Source of the DNA: JADZFO01 sp964512635
GTDB taxonomy: Bacteria > 4484-113 > JAFGCY01
Assembly (NCBI GenBank): GCA_964512635.1
Contig: CAZEJB010000022.1
Location: forward strand, 1 to 64,000
Reading direction: 5' to 3'
DNA length: 64,000 nt
The notes below the pieces were generated by a model. That model was not told the DNA's origin, did not search any database, and saw only the letters and a program-made list of their open reading frames with translations. Shown here one piece after another: positions 33,533 to 42,958 of this stretch; within the stretch, counting starts at the first letter, position 1, and the number at the start of each line of letters is the position of its first letter. The translations under genes and the position numbers were made by a program.

Positions 33533-34417
33533 GTGCAGCAGCCCAAGCAGCGGCAAATCGAGGACGATTGCGTGGATGGCCTTCATACTTCAGCAGCCTC
33601 CGCGCCGCCGCCGTCCCAGTCAGTGATTTCGCCTCTGTCACCGCCTCCGCCGAGGCAGGACCAAACAGTTGCGGCGAAAGCTGTCTCAGTTCCAAGCTCG
33701 CCCTTCCCGCAGGCCGTTCTTCCAAGCCAGCCGCTGCTGGTGCGTCTGCGCCGGCAAGTTGATCAGGAGCGCCAAAGCTGGTATCTGCTGTTGATCTGTT
33801 GCGGTTTCTTCGGACTTGGTTCGCTGGGCCTGGTTCTGGGCGCCTTCGGCAGTGTGGCAGTCTTCCCGGTATCAATGCTCTCAATTGCGGCTTTGGTCTA
33901 CTTTGGCGAGCGGAACTACAAACGCCTGCTGCAGCAAAGCCTGCAGGACATGCTTTACGGCCCGATGCTGCTGGTTGTCATGGATGAGGCCTTCGGCCGC
34001 TCCATAGAGGAGCAGCGCCGGGAACGTTACCGCCCCGTAATGCGGCAGGTTCCCCTCGGCGACGGACTGCTCGAACGGATCAACCACAGCGCGCATTACT
34101 ACAAACAGTATTGGCGGGCCTGCAATGGGCTGATGGAACAGCCTGTGCCGGGCCTGTCGCAGCTCAGTTGCTTTCAGGACGGCCTGTTGATTGGCTTTGC
34201 ATCCTGCAGCGCGATCTTCCTGCTTGGTCTGCCGCTGCTGGTCTTTTCAGTCATCCGTCTGCTGGATGTCTGGCCGCGGACCCTGGCAGTCAAACAGGCC
34301 CTGCTGGAAATCCTGGATGGACGGCATGAGGCGGAACTGGAACAGATTTACGCCTATCAGCAGCTCCGTCGCAGTCAGGTCGCGGCAAAAAATGAACCGC
34401 CCCAGACGCTCCAATAG
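33533..34417 (+). CDS. Membrane protein of unknown function
   Basis: 294 aa, GTG start. The N-terminal ~75 residues are Pro/Ser-rich and probably disordered. Two adjacent helices follow (WYLLLICCGFFGLGSLGLVLG and VAVFPVSMLSIAALVYFG), then a soluble stretch with NHSAHYYKQYW, and another pair of helices near residue 230 (GLLIGFASCSAIFLLGLPLLVF). No family recognised. It lies 36 nt upstream of the REC-GGDEF-like gene on the same strand. Confidence 0.65.
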   Translation: MQQPKQRQIEDDCVDGLHTSAASAPPPSQSVISPLSPPPPRQDQTVAAKAVSVPSSPFPQAVLPSQPLLVRLRRQVDQERQSWYLLLICCGFFGLGSLGLVLGAFGSVAVFPVSMLSIAALVYFGERNYKRLLQQSLQDMLYGPMLLVVMDEAFGRSIEEQRRERYRPVMRQVPLGDGLLERINHSAHYYKQYWRACNGLMEQPVPGLSQLSCFQDGLLIGFASCSAIFLLGLPLLVFSVIRLLDVWPRTLAVKQALLEILDGRHEAELEQIYAYQQLRRSQVAAKNEPPQTLQ

Positions 34418-34453
34418 ATTAGTTTTGGAACAAAGCTGCCGATATTTTCAGAG

Positions 34454-35464
34454 ATGGACAAGGCACTTAACGGCGGGGACGCGCCTACACGCGCCCTGAT
34501 AGTGGTTTACAGCACTCGGCCCGAAGCCCTGCAGGGCCTGCGCGGTTTGCTGGACGCCAGCGGGCTCAGTTATGCCGCCGCGCATACGGAGCCGGAGCTG
34601 CAGGCCGCATTGCAAAGCACGGACTGCAGCGTCATGCTGATTGCTGCAGCCGAGCCTGACGCCGAATCTGAGCTGGATCTGCTGGCGCGGCTGAAACAGC
34701 CCGACTCGGAGCACAGCCAGCTGCCAGTAGTGATGCTCTACCCTGAAGGTACCGATCCCGCAGTCGCCATGGCCTGCCTGTCCATGGGCGCCTATGACTA
34801 CCTCGTTGAGCCCTGTAATGAGATACAGCTGCTGACCAAGATAACAGTCCTTGCCATGCTCAAACACAACGAAATGGAATATCGTGCCCTGACCGTCCGT
34901 GACCGCCTGACCGGCCTCTATGACCGGCGCTACATCCAGCTGAGGCTCTGCGAAGAAATCAGCCGGGCCCGGCGGCATAAAGTTCCTCTGGCCTGCGTGA
35001 TGGTTGATGTCGACTGCCTGCGCGCGGTCAACGAGAGCTACGGTCATGACGCTGGCGATCAGCTGCTTGCACAGCTCGCCGATGGCATGTCCAGCGACAA
35101 ACGCGGAAGCGACGTGCTGGCCCGCTTCGGCTCGGACAGCTTTGTGATGCTGCTGTGGAATACGGATTCCGATGGTGCCCGGGTGGTAGCTTCGCGCCTG
35201 CGCAACCTGGCCCGCCGGACCAGCTGCAATTTCGACCAGAAGTATCAGCCCTCGGTCAGCGCGGGAATTTCTGTCTTGAGCTGGGAGCAGAATGTCAGCC
35301 TGCTGGATGAACCGGTACGCGACGACAGCCAGGTCTTCCACCTCCTGGACCGCGCCGAGGATTGCCTCAAGAGCGCCCAGCTGCGCGGTGGGGACGCGGT
35401 GGTCTGCGACGGCGAGGTCTGCTATGACGCCGTCCCGGTAACCACCAGCAACGGCAAGCACTAA
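34454..35464 (+). CDS. Degenerate REC-GGDEF protein
   Basis: 336 aa. Residues 13-137 have a receiver fold but the phosphoacceptor region reads MLIAAAEPD and the conserved Lys is Glu (DYLVEP). Residues 145-325 are a GGDEF domain (VRDRLTGLYDRRYIQLRL, VDVDCLRAVNESYGHDAGDQLL) whose signature loop is GSDSF (226-230) instead of GGDEF. Diguanylate cyclase activity and phosphorylation control are therefore doubtful. It may bind c-di-GMP or GTP, or be a scaffold. TATTTT lies 5 nt before the ATG. Confidence 0.85.
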   Translation: MDKALNGGDAPTRALIVVYSTRPEALQGLRGLLDASGLSYAAAHTEPELQAALQSTDCSVMLIAAAEPDAESELDLLARLKQPDSEHSQLPVVMLYPEGTDPAVAMACLSMGAYDYLVEPCNEIQLLTKITVLAMLKHNEMEYRALTVRDRLTGLYDRRYIQLRLCEEISRARRHKVPLACVMVDVDCLRAVNESYGHDAGDQLLAQLADGMSSDKRGSDVLARFGSDSFVMLLWNTDSDGARVVASRLRNLARRTSCNFDQKYQPSVSAGISVLSWEQNVSLLDEPVRDDSQVFHLLDRAEDCLKSAQLRGGDAVVCDGEVCYDAVPVTTSNGKH

Positions 35465-35531
35465 GAGGCAGCTTGTCAGAAACGCGCCCCACTTTGTGCA
35501 ATCCAAAGTGGCGCTGATGCAGGGCGCAGTC

Positions 35532-35561
35532 TTGGGGCCGCTAGGCAGCAGACCATACAAT
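35532..35561 (+). promoter_or_regulatory. Promoter with leaderless start for ligA
   Basis: TTGGGG at 35532-35537, an 18-nt spacer, TACAAT at 35556-35561, then 6 nt to the ATG at 35568. Confidence 0.7.
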
Positions 35562-35567
35562 TAGGCC

Positions 35568-37691
35568 ATGAGCAGTGGCAAGGCCGGCAAGTCAGGATCT
35601 CCCGAGCAGCGCGCAGCAGAGCTGCGCGAGCAGATCGCGCACCATAACTACCGCTACTACGTGCTCGACAGCCCGGAAATCAGTGACGCCCAGTGGGATG
35701 CCTTATACCGGGAACTGGTGCAGATTGAGGAAGCTCATCCCGAGCTGGTGACGCCGGACAGCCCGACACAGCGCGTTGGCGGAGCGGTACTGCCGAACTT
35801 CGCCCAGGTCACGCACAGCGTACCGATGACCAGCCTCGACAATGCCCTGACCGATGCCGAGTTCATGGCCTTTGACGAACGGTTGCGCAAACTGCTTGCC
35901 GGGGGTGAAGGGGGCGGACTGTTTTCGGAGGCCGGCAATTCGCTGGAATATTTCTGCGAGCCGAAGCTAGACGGATTGGCAGTAAGCCTTGAGTTCGAGA
36001 ACGGCAGCTTCATTCGGGGGGCAACACGTGGTGACGGCAGTGTGGGAGAGGACATCACTGCCAATGTGCGTACCCTGCGTCCCCTGCCGATCAGCCTCAA
36101 GGATCGCAACTTTAGCGGCATCGTGCGCGGCGAGGTCTTCATCCGCACCCTGGACTTTGAAAAGCTCAACGAGCATCAGAAGGCGACGGGTGGACAGGTG
36201 TATGCCACGGCCAGGAACACGGCCGCCGGCAGCCTGCGCCAGCTCGACAGCCGGATCACCGCCGCACGGCCGATGAGCATTTTTCTCTATGCCCTGGTCG
36301 ACCCCCAGCGCTATGGCCTGAAAACCCAGGCCGAGAGCATAGAGTTCATGCGTGGTCTTGGCCTGCCGGTTAATCCCGAGGGCCGCATCTGCAGCGGAGC
36401 ACAGGAAGTGCTGGACTACCATGACGAACTGGCCCGGCGTCGGGGCCTCTATCCCGGCGAGGATGCCGATGCATTGCCTTATGCAATCGACGGCATGGTC
36501 GTGAAGTACAACGACCTCAGCAAGTGGGAGGCCCTGGGCTTCACTGCCAAGGCCCCGCGCTTCATGATCGCCTTCAAGTGGCCCGAACTCGAAGCCAGCA
36601 CCCGGCTGAATAACGTGTCCTTCAGCATCAGCCGCACGGGGGTCTATAGTCCAGTGGCCGAACTGGAACCGGTTAACATCCAGGGCGTAACTGTGGCCCG
36701 TGCGACCCTGCATAACCTGGATGAGATAGAGCGCCTCGACATCAAGCTTGGCGACGAGGTCTTCGTCAAGCGCGGCGGCGAGGTAATCCCCAAGATCACC
36801 GGGCGCACGGCGCGCGAGCGCGACGGCTCGGAGACTCCTATCGTCTACCCGGATAGCTGCATCCACTGCGCCACCCCGCTGGTGATCGACGAGCGCGCAC
36901 ACAACTGGGCCTGTCCAAACCGCATCTGCCCCGGCCGCCTGGCCCAGCGCATCGCCTATTTCTGCAGCCGCGACGTGATGGATATTGAGGGGCTCAGCGA
37001 AAAGACTGCGGTGCGGCTGGTGAAAGCCGGGCTGGTAAAGGACATCGACGACCTCTATCGTCTGACCCGCGAGCAGCTGGTGGCGCTTGAGAAGTTTGCT
37101 GATGTCTCAGCGGACAACACACTGGCGGTGATCAACGGCTCGCGTAGCCGCCCGCTTTGGCGCGTGATTGTCGCGCTTGAGATACCGCAGGTCGGCAGCC
37201 AGACGGCCAAGCTGCTGGCGAAGCACTTTGGCAGCCTCGAGTTGATTGGCGCGGCGACTGAGGAACAGCTGATGGAGGTCTACTCGGTCGGCAAACTGAT
37301 CGCCCAGGAGATCCGAGCCTGGTTTGCCGAACCCGGCAACGCGGCCCTGTGCCAGCGCCTCGGCGAGGTCGGTCTGAGAGTCAGCGAACAGTCGTCAGGC
37401 GAGGGCGGGGGACCGCAGCCCTTTGCCGGCAAGACAGTTGTCCTGACCGGCACGATAAGCTTCGCCACTCGCGACCAGCTCAAGGAATGGCTGGAGCAGA
37501 ATGGGGCTACCGCCAGCGACAGCGTCAGCAAGAAGACCGGGCTGGTCATCGCCGGTCCGGGCGCCGGCAGCAAACTGGCCAAGGCCGAAAGCCTCGGCGT
37601 GCCTGTCTGGGATGAGGCTAAGCTGGTCGAGTTCATGCAGACCGAGGACAGCTCGCCGGCGGATAAGCCGGACTGGTGGCCCACCGCATGA
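35568..37691 (+). CDS. ligA: NAD+-dependent DNA ligase
   Basis: 707 aa, full length. N-terminal Ia domain (HHNYRYYVLDSPEISD), nucleotidyltransferase with adenylated Lys133 in EPKLDG, OB fold (ISRTGVYSPVAELEPV, FVKRGGEVIPKI), Cys4 zinc finger (CIHC...CPNRIC), helix-hairpin-helix repeats and a C-terminal BRCT domain (FAGKTVVLTGTISFATRDQL). It seals nicks during replication and repair. It stands alone, transcribed from a leaderless promoter. Confidence 0.97.
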   Translation: MSSGKAGKSGSPEQRAAELREQIAHHNYRYYVLDSPEISDAQWDALYRELVQIEEAHPELVTPDSPTQRVGGAVLPNFAQVTHSVPMTSLDNALTDAEFMAFDERLRKLLAGGEGGGLFSEAGNSLEYFCEPKLDGLAVSLEFENGSFIRGATRGDGSVGEDITANVRTLRPLPISLKDRNFSGIVRGEVFIRTLDFEKLNEHQKATGGQVYATARNTAAGSLRQLDSRITAARPMSIFLYALVDPQRYGLKTQAESIEFMRGLGLPVNPEGRICSGAQEVLDYHDELARRRGLYPGEDADALPYAIDGMVVKYNDLSKWEALGFTAKAPRFMIAFKWPELEASTRLNNVSFSISRTGVYSPVAELEPVNIQGVTVARATLHNLDEIERLDIKLGDEVFVKRGGEVIPKITGRTARERDGSETPIVYPDSCIHCATPLVIDERAHNWACPNRICPGRLAQRIAYFCSRDVMDIEGLSEKTAVRLVKAGLVKDIDDLYRLTREQLVALEKFADVSADNTLAVINGSRSRPLWRVIVALEIPQVGSQTAKLLAKHFGSLELIGAATEEQLMEVYSVGKLIAQEIRAWFAEPGNAALCQRLGEVGLRVSEQSSGEGGGPQPFAGKTVVLTGTISFATRDQLKEWLEQNGATASDSVSKKTGLVIAGPGAGSKLAKAESLGVPVWDEAKLVEFMQTEDSSPADKPDWWPTA

Positions 37692-37698
37692 AAGCAAA

Positions 37699-37716
37699 GC
37701 GGGCCTTGCGGCCCGC
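37699..37716. repeat. Hairpin between convergent genes
   Basis: GCGGGCC-TTGC-GGCCCGC just after the ligA stop. No T-run on either side, so termination is uncertain. Confidence 0.45.
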
Positions 37717-37770
37717 CAGCTGTTCACAGATTGAATGACTATGATTTGGACGGCATCGGCTGTCCGAAAG

Positions 37771-38349
37771 CTACTCTCCGCAGCAGGCGCTGTTGACGAT
37801 GTAGGCCATGTCCGCGCTGATCTCATTGCAGCAGTTCTGGCAGTGCGCAATGGTCCACCACTTGGGGCGCGGGCAATTGCACTCGTCGGTCGAGCTGACC
37901 TTGATCTTGAAGCCCTTGATCGACAGCGGATCATCGCCGGGCTTGCTGAGGCGCACATGGCATATGAGTGATGGGTCAATCGCCTTATCCAGCTTGCCGA
38001 CGAAGTGGTTCTTTTCGTCGCAGTCGCACCACGGCCCGCCAAGTTTGGCCATCGCCTGCAGCTTCCAGTCCTTGTCGTAGAAGCCAACAATGATGCCGTC
38101 CTGGCTGCCCGGTTCGCAGCCGCCGTCGCAGCCACAGCAGGAAATGGTCAGCGCGACCTGCTGGATTTCGCAGACATACGGCATGTTCAGATCGCAGCAC
38201 AGCACCTCGCCGGATGGCTGCGAGCTTACCTCAGCCGCGATGGTCAACGGGTCAGAGCCGCTGGCCCAGCCGCTTTCGGCCTGAGCCTGTCCGCAGTAAC
38301 CCGCCACCAGCAGACCAGCCAGGCTGGCCAATGCAATCAGCTTGCGCAT
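37771..38349 (-). CDS. Cys-rich secreted protein (copy 1)
   Basis: 192 aa from the ATG at 38349 (GGGGGAT upstream). Signal peptide to GQAQA-ESGW. The mature protein holds 17 cysteines, aligned with those of the paralog at 38653: LCCxLxMPxxCEI, CCGCD, GxWCxC, DKAxxPxxxC, PGD, KWWT, CxxCCxE. A beta-sandwich such as PLAT is plausible from the strand pattern. The cysteines could form disulfides or bind metal. No known family recognised. Confidence 0.7.
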   Translation of the reverse strand: MRKLIALASLAGLLVAGYCGQAQAESGWASGSDPLTIAAEVSSQPSGEVLCCDLNMPYVCEIQQVALTISCCGCDGGCEPGSQDGIIVGFYDKDWKLQAMAKLGGPWCDCDEKNHFVGKLDKAIDPSLICHVRLSKPGDDPLSIKGFKIKVSSTDECNCPRPKWWTIAHCQNCCNEISADMAYIVNSACCGE

Positions 38350-38579
38350 ATCCCCCACGTCTCCTTAACTCTTCGTTGAAATGAGAAGCGCAGTATAGGC
38401 AGGCCTGGTTAAGCTGGCTTATAGCTGGCGTAAAGGCTGCGAGAATCCGGAGCTATCTGTAAGTCTGTCCTGATTCGCAGTGAGCAGCTCTTCGGAACGA
38501 ACTTCGGTTTCAATCACCCGATGCAGAACCGATGGTTGTCTGAGTTAACAAATGAGTAGTTAGGTGAAGGTTAGAAAGT

Positions 38580-38614
38580 GCAAACAAAAAGGGCGGGCAC
38601 AATGGCCCGCCCTT
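38580..38614 (-). terminator. Rho-independent terminator of Cys-rich copy 2
   Basis: On the minus strand AAGGGCGGGC, loop CATTGT, GCCCGCCCTT, then TTTGTTTG. It lies about 40 nt after the stop at 38653. Confidence 0.85.
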
Positions 38615-38652
38615 AGAGGTTCTGAATCAGCAGCCCGAAGGCTGCGCCTTGA

Positions 38653-39237
38653 CTACCAGCCGCTGCTGGCGATCAGGGTCTTGTCGCCGCCCAGCTCGGT
38701 GCAGCAGAACTTGCACTTGAGGACGGTCCACCACTTGGTCTTGCAGGAGCAGGCGCTCTCGGTGCCGACCTTCAGCTTCAGCCAGTTCAGCTGCAGCTTG
38801 TGGTCGCCGGGGCTACGGAAGCTAACCTTGCAGACGTCCTGCGGGTTAACGGCCTTGTCCAGCGCGCCGGTGAAGGACTCGCTGCCGCAAGGACCGCACC
38901 ACTGGCCGCCCAGGCTGGCGCTGCCCAGGAGGGCGCCATCGCCACCCCAGAACTCGACGATGATCGGGTCGTTAGAACCCTCTTCACAGTCGCAACCGCA
39001 GCAGTTAATGCTCAGGTTGACACAAGTGATCTCGCAGGTGCAAGGCATCTTCAGCCAGCAGCAGAGATCCTCGCCAGCCGGCATGGAACCACCAGCGGGC
39101 ATCTCGGCGGCGGTCATAACCTGATCGCCGGCCGAAGCCACCTCGCCGGCACCCCAGCCGGTATCTGCCATGGCCATGCTGGCCAGGGTGACGACAATGA
39201 GGCCAATCAGGCTGGCCGCTGTGAACAGCTTGCGCAT
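38653..39237 (-). CDS. Cys-rich secreted protein (copy 2)
   Basis: 194 aa. Signal peptide to MAMA-DTGW. 17 mature cysteines at positions matching copy 1 (LCCWLKMPCTCEI, NCCGCDC, QWCGPCG, KWWTVLKCKFCCTE). Shared non-Cys blocks include GSNDPIIVEF, LDKAVNPQDVC, PGDHKLQL and WLKLKVG. It has its own terminator, so the two copies are separate transcription units. Divergent from the thioredoxin-like gene. Confidence 0.72.
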   Translation of the reverse strand: MRKLFTAASLIGLIVVTLASMAMADTGWGAGEVASAGDQVMTAAEMPAGGSMPAGEDLCCWLKMPCTCEITCVNLSINCCGCDCEEGSNDPIIVEFWGGDGALLGSASLGGQWCGPCGSESFTGALDKAVNPQDVCKVSFRSPGDHKLQLNWLKLKVGTESACSCKTKWWTVLKCKFCCTELGGDKTLIASSGW

Positions 39238-39331
39238 AACCCCCTCGCTTAGTTACCTCTAATTGGGTTTGAGGCTCGAAGTATACCAGATTTCTTAACA
39301 AACTGGCTAGTCTTACCGAATTTTGTTGGAT

Positions 39332-39347
39332 GACAGCGTTTGCTGTC
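39332..39347. promoter_or_regulatory. Inverted repeat between divergent genes
   Basis: GACAGC-GTTT-GCTGTC, between the Cys-rich copy 2 and the thioredoxin-like gene; a possible operator. Confidence 0.35.
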
Positions 39348-39411
39348 GTTTATCCGGTCAGGCTGCCAGCCTGTCAGGAAATCCCTGATACTGACCTCGA
39401 AGAGGTAAGTC

Positions 39412-39942
39412 ATGTTCATGAGTATCGGCACTGTAGCACCTGACTTCATTCTGCCGGCCACCGACGGCCAGCACTATAACCTTGAGCAGATCAGCGGTGA
39501 GAAGGTCACCGTTATCCTGTTCTGGTGCAACCATTGCCCCTATGTCCAGCCCAACCAGCAGCGCATCATCGACATGCAGAAGGAGTATCTGGATCGCGGT
39601 GTTCGCTTTGCCGCCATCTGCTCCAACAACCCCGATGCCTACCCCCAGGACGGCTTCGAGGCGATGCAGCAGCGGGCCGCGGAGATGGGTTACAACTTCC
39701 CCTATCTGCAGGATGAATCGCAGGATGTCGCCCGGGCTTTCGGCGCGCAGCGCACCCCGGAGGCCTTTCTCTTTGACTCCAAAGGAACGCTCCGCTATCA
39801 CGGCCGGATTGACGACAACTATCAGGATGCGGCCAGGGCGCAAAGTCACGACCTGCGCAACGCCATTGAGGCAGTGCTGGCTGGAGACAGCCCCGACCCA
39901 GCAGAGACGGGCGCGGTCGGCTGCAGCATCAAGTGGAAATAG
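39412..39942 (+). CDS. Thioredoxin-fold protein (PRX-like1/redoxin type)
   Basis: 176 aa. AhpC/TSA-type fold: GTVAPDFILPATDG opening, active site FWCNHCPYV (CxxC), GVRFAAICSNN, YLQDESQDVARAFGAQRTPEAFLFD with the cis-Pro loop, and YHGRIDDNY. Members of this group are cytoplasmic thioredoxin-like proteins of unclear substrate. GAAGAGG ribosome site. Confidence 0.88.
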   Translation: MFMSIGTVAPDFILPATDGQHYNLEQISGEKVTVILFWCNHCPYVQPNQQRIIDMQKEYLDRGVRFAAICSNNPDAYPQDGFEAMQQRAAEMGYNFPYLQDESQDVARAFGAQRTPEAFLFDSKGTLRYHGRIDDNYQDAARAQSHDLRNAIEAVLAGDSPDPAETGAVGCSIKWK

Positions 39943-40078
39943 CCGGCTTCTGGCCAGGTGCTGAACGGGCAACTTGTTGATAAGTTGTTGGCAACGATTC
40001 AAGCCGCACTGCTCCGACCAACGGCGGAGGCGTAGTTGGCAGTTAGCTGGCTAATGGAGCTGATCCGATAACGGCTGG

Positions 40079-40375
40079 CTATTCGACGACCTGATAGATC
40101 TCCCGGCGGCCGGTCTTCCACATGGCGGTATAGCCGGCCCATTCCTCCGGGGTTGTGTCGCCCATCGGGGCCTTGCCGCTCTTGTATTCCTCGATCTGGC
40201 GCTCCCACTGCGCCATATTCTCGACCTGCATCTCCATCACCACTGTGTTGTAGTCCCCAATAAAGTCGGTGAGGATCCGCACTCCGGGTTGTCCGCCCAT
40301 TGAGCGCTTGAAGAGCTGGGCCAGCTTGGAGGCCTGGCCGGGCTTGGCGGTGAAGACTTCGCGGACGATCAGCAT
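40079..40375 (-). CDS. Small dimeric alpha/beta-barrel protein (NIPSNAP/ABM-like)
   Basis: 98 aa. A ferredoxin-like fold with FTAKPGQASKLAQLFKRSM, VRILTDFIGDYNTVVMEMQVENMAQWERQIEEY and a C-terminal YTAMWKTGRREIYQVVE, the layout of NIPSNAP and antibiotic biosynthesis monooxygenase-like proteins. AGGGGC upstream of the ATG. Role unknown. Confidence 0.75.
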   Translation of the reverse strand: MLIVREVFTAKPGQASKLAQLFKRSMGGQPGVRILTDFIGDYNTVVMEMQVENMAQWERQIEEYKSGKAPMGDTTPEEWAGYTAMWKTGRREIYQVVE

Positions 40376-41053
40376 GGTGTGCCCCTAAAGATAAGGTCTG
40401 CCAATGATAGCGCGCTGCAGAGACCACAGGACGCAGAACTGTCATACTCCCTATTGAGCCATTATCTTGAATACCTTTTCCAGTATCGTGCTCAGCAAGC
40501 TCAGCTTCTCGCCCCTGTGCCTGCCGATGCAGCTCAGGCCAGGGGCGGTGCTTTTTAACTTTCCAGCGCGCCGGGCAACGTGGAATCACAACTTCGCTGG
40601 CCCAGTGAGGGTGAATTTTAATCTGGAGGACGATAAACCGACCGAAAAAGCCCCTTTTGTAGTTTTCCCTTTCCATGTTCTCCAAAGCAAGAATCCCGCT
40701 GTCTCCCGCCAGGCCGACAAACCCGGTGCAGTTCGCATTTGCAACAACATGCAGTCGATCCTGCTCAGGTTGCCACGGCGGCCCCAGACACGCTGCAGCG
40801 GGGCTTCTTCTGTCTCAGCAGCAGGCTACCCCGCGGGGCCCGGGTTTATCGCGCCTGCCGGCCGAAACGACGGCGATTGTCCAGGAGTGGGCCACTGGTC
40901 CAGGTCTGTGGCGACGCAGACAGCTAACTCGCGGCCGACCGATAGCAGAGCCGCCACTATCAGAGCTGCCAGGGCAGCACCTGAACTGATTCACTACACA
41001 ACGGGCCGCGTATCTCAGGCGGTAAACCACCGGCCCGCAGGGTTGGCTGGGCG
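40376..41053. other. Gene-free spacer
   Basis: About 680 bp with open frames on both strands but none with a start signal, conserved motif or recognisable protein character. Confidence 0.45.
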
Positions 41054-42958
41054 CTAGTTCACCTTGATCAGCTTGCCGGCTCCGTTTCGCAGCTCGTCAT
41101 CGTCGTAAACCACCACTCGGACGATCTGGTTGCCCGTCTCGGTGTAGGTGAAGGACGGAGTAGCCTCAGTCGAGTCAACCAGGCCGTCATCCTGGAAGTC
41201 CCACTCATAACGCACGATGGAACCGTCCGGGTCGTTCAGATCCGTGGCGGAGAAGTTGACCGTCAGCGGCGCGCTGCCTTCAGCGACATCGGCCACGATC
41301 GTCGGCGCAGTGGGCTCGATGCCCTCGCCCCAGGTCAGGGTGTAGTCGCCGCCGCTGGCGCCGCTGAAGCCCTCGCCAACCTGGACATAAAAGGTCTGCT
41401 CCGACAGGCTGTTGTTCTTGAGCTGGTAAGCGCGGTCGCAGTAAAGCGGGAAACCCTGGATTTTGTCGGGAGAGAAGTAATAGAGTGCCTCGATCGAGGC
41501 TCCCGAACCGTCGGTGGTCTCAATGGCAAAGCGGGCACTCTGACCCACCGGGACCGCGATCGAGAAATAGTCGGCGGAGCCGTCATAAACCACCGCCACA
41601 GTGTCGTCCGAGCCGGTGTTGCCCTTCCAGCCGCCGTTCTTCAGCGGGTCCAGCGGCTGCGCCGTGTCATTCGGCTCAATCTCGTCAAAGGGGTTAGGAC
41701 CCAGCAGGATCACGTCGCTGGCGAAGGAAACGTAGTTCTTTGAGTCGCGCACGGTCAGGTAGACGGTGTAGGCGCCGGGCTCGCTCCACTCAACCTCAAG
41801 CTGCGGCAGGGTGGTTATGATGTCATCGGCCTCGATATCACCCGGGCCGGCGTAGTCCCACTCGTACGACACAATGTCGCCATCGGGGTCGGTCGAAGCG
41901 CTGGCGTCAAGGATCAGGTTCGCGGGCAGGTCCTCGACGAACTTATCGACGTCCAGCACGGCCGTCGGGGCAAAGCCGGAACGGCTTGTTATGCGGTAAT
42001 CACCGCCCTTGAAGCGCTCCTGCGGGTCGCAGAAGATGCGCAGTTTGAGCGGCAGATCGGCATCCTGGAAGTCGGTGCCAAAGACGAGTTTCGCAGCAGT
42101 AGAGTAGATCCCCGGGTTGCCGGTCTTAAGCAGGACGTCGGCTGTCGAATAGACCTCCAGGTCCACGTCGCCTTCAGCGATGCTGAACTCGCCGACCTGA
42201 TAAAACACGGTCAGATCCAGCGACTGGCCGGCGGCAAAGGTATCCGTCAGCGTAAACCAGTCCTCGCCATCACCGTCGTAGCCGGGGATCTCGTCGTAGT
42301 TGCCGGCATTGCCGCGGAAGCCGCTGAAGTTCGCGCCGGGCAGGGTGTTGGCCGTCGCGGGTGTGTCGTTATCCTCAACTTCATCATAGGCCGCGAAGCT
42401 CAGGCGCTGCAGCTCATAGCCCAGCGCGCCGTTATAGGTCACCACCGCGACCAGCACTGTCCCGTCAGGGGCGATGTTATCCGCGCCAATGGTGTCGCCG
42501 CCGCTAAGCGTGCTCCAGTCCCAGCGGTTCGCGCTCCAGTCGGCAAGGCCAAGGATCGGCGAGGTGTCCAGGGTGAAGCCGCTGAAAATCTCCAGGCTCC
42601 CGGGCTGCAGGCCCTCAAGGTTGAAACGGTAAACAGCGAAGCTGAAGACCGGCGGGTTGACCCCAAAGTCAGTTGGGGCGAACAGCGCGTTTGTGCCATC
42701 AACGGTAATGCCGCGGCTCGGCAGCGTCGCGTCAAAATCTGCGCCGTCAAGGCTGAGGGTCACCGCCGAGGAACTGCGCGGAGTCAGCAGGCCGGCCGGG
42801 TCGGGCAGCTGCGGCAGGGCGGGCAGGGCGCCCCTGGAGGCCGTTTGCCCGCCGGCAAGACTATCGCCTGTGGTGGAAGACGACCCGCCGCAGCCGGCCT
42901 GGGCCAGCAGGATGATCAGCGCCAACGCGCACAAAGCAGGAGTGATTCCGATTCTCAT
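41054..42958 (-). CDS. Lipoprotein with PPC and PKD domains
   Basis: 634 aa. Lipobox AQAGC (Cys23). Residues about 88-189 carry the module shared with 17556-21149 and 48657-50393 (LGLADWSANRWDWSTL). Then a PPC-type domain (YDEVEDNDTPATAN), PKD (about 335-415, SYEWDYAGPG), a second PPC-type domain (FDEIEPNDTAQPL) and a second PKD (YEWDFQDDGLVDS) ending QIVRVVVYDD. Such domains are common in secreted or surface proteins of peptidase-rich bacteria. GGGGGAA upstream of the ATG. Confidence 0.82.
   Translation of the reverse strand: MRIGITPALCALALIILLAQAGCGGSSSTTGDSLAGGQTASRGALPALPQLPDPAGLLTPRSSSAVTLSLDGADFDATLPSRGITVDGTNALFAPTDFGVNPPVFSFAVYRFNLEGLQPGSLEIFSGFTLDTSPILGLADWSANRWDWSTLSGGDTIGADNIAPDGTVLVAVVTYNGALGYELQRLSFAAYDEVEDNDTPATANTLPGANFSGFRGNAGNYDEIPGYDGDGEDWFTLTDTFAAGQSLDLTVFYQVGEFSIAEGDVDLEVYSTADVLLKTGNPGIYSTAAKLVFGTDFQDADLPLKLRIFCDPQERFKGGDYRITSRSGFAPTAVLDVDKFVEDLPANLILDASASTDPDGDIVSYEWDYAGPGDIEADDIITTLPQLEVEWSEPGAYTVYLTVRDSKNYVSFASDVILLGPNPFDEIEPNDTAQPLDPLKNGGWKGNTGSDDTVAVVYDGSADYFSIAVPVGQSARFAIETTDGSGASIEALYYFSPDKIQGFPLYCDRAYQLKNNSLSEQTFYVQVGEGFSGASGGDYTLTWGEGIEPTAPTIVADVAEGSAPLTVNFSATDLNDPDGSIVRYEWDFQDDGLVDSTEATPSFTYTETGNQIVRVVVYDDDELRNGAGKLIKVN

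Noticed and set aside
34454..35464. Active diguanylate cyclase response regulator
   Set aside because: The GSDSF loop and missing receiver Asp argue against a standard active enzyme.
40467..41057. 196-aa open frame in the spacer before the PPC/PKD lipoprotein
   Set aside because: No ribosome site, no leaderless -10 at the right distance, no hydrophobic or domain pattern.
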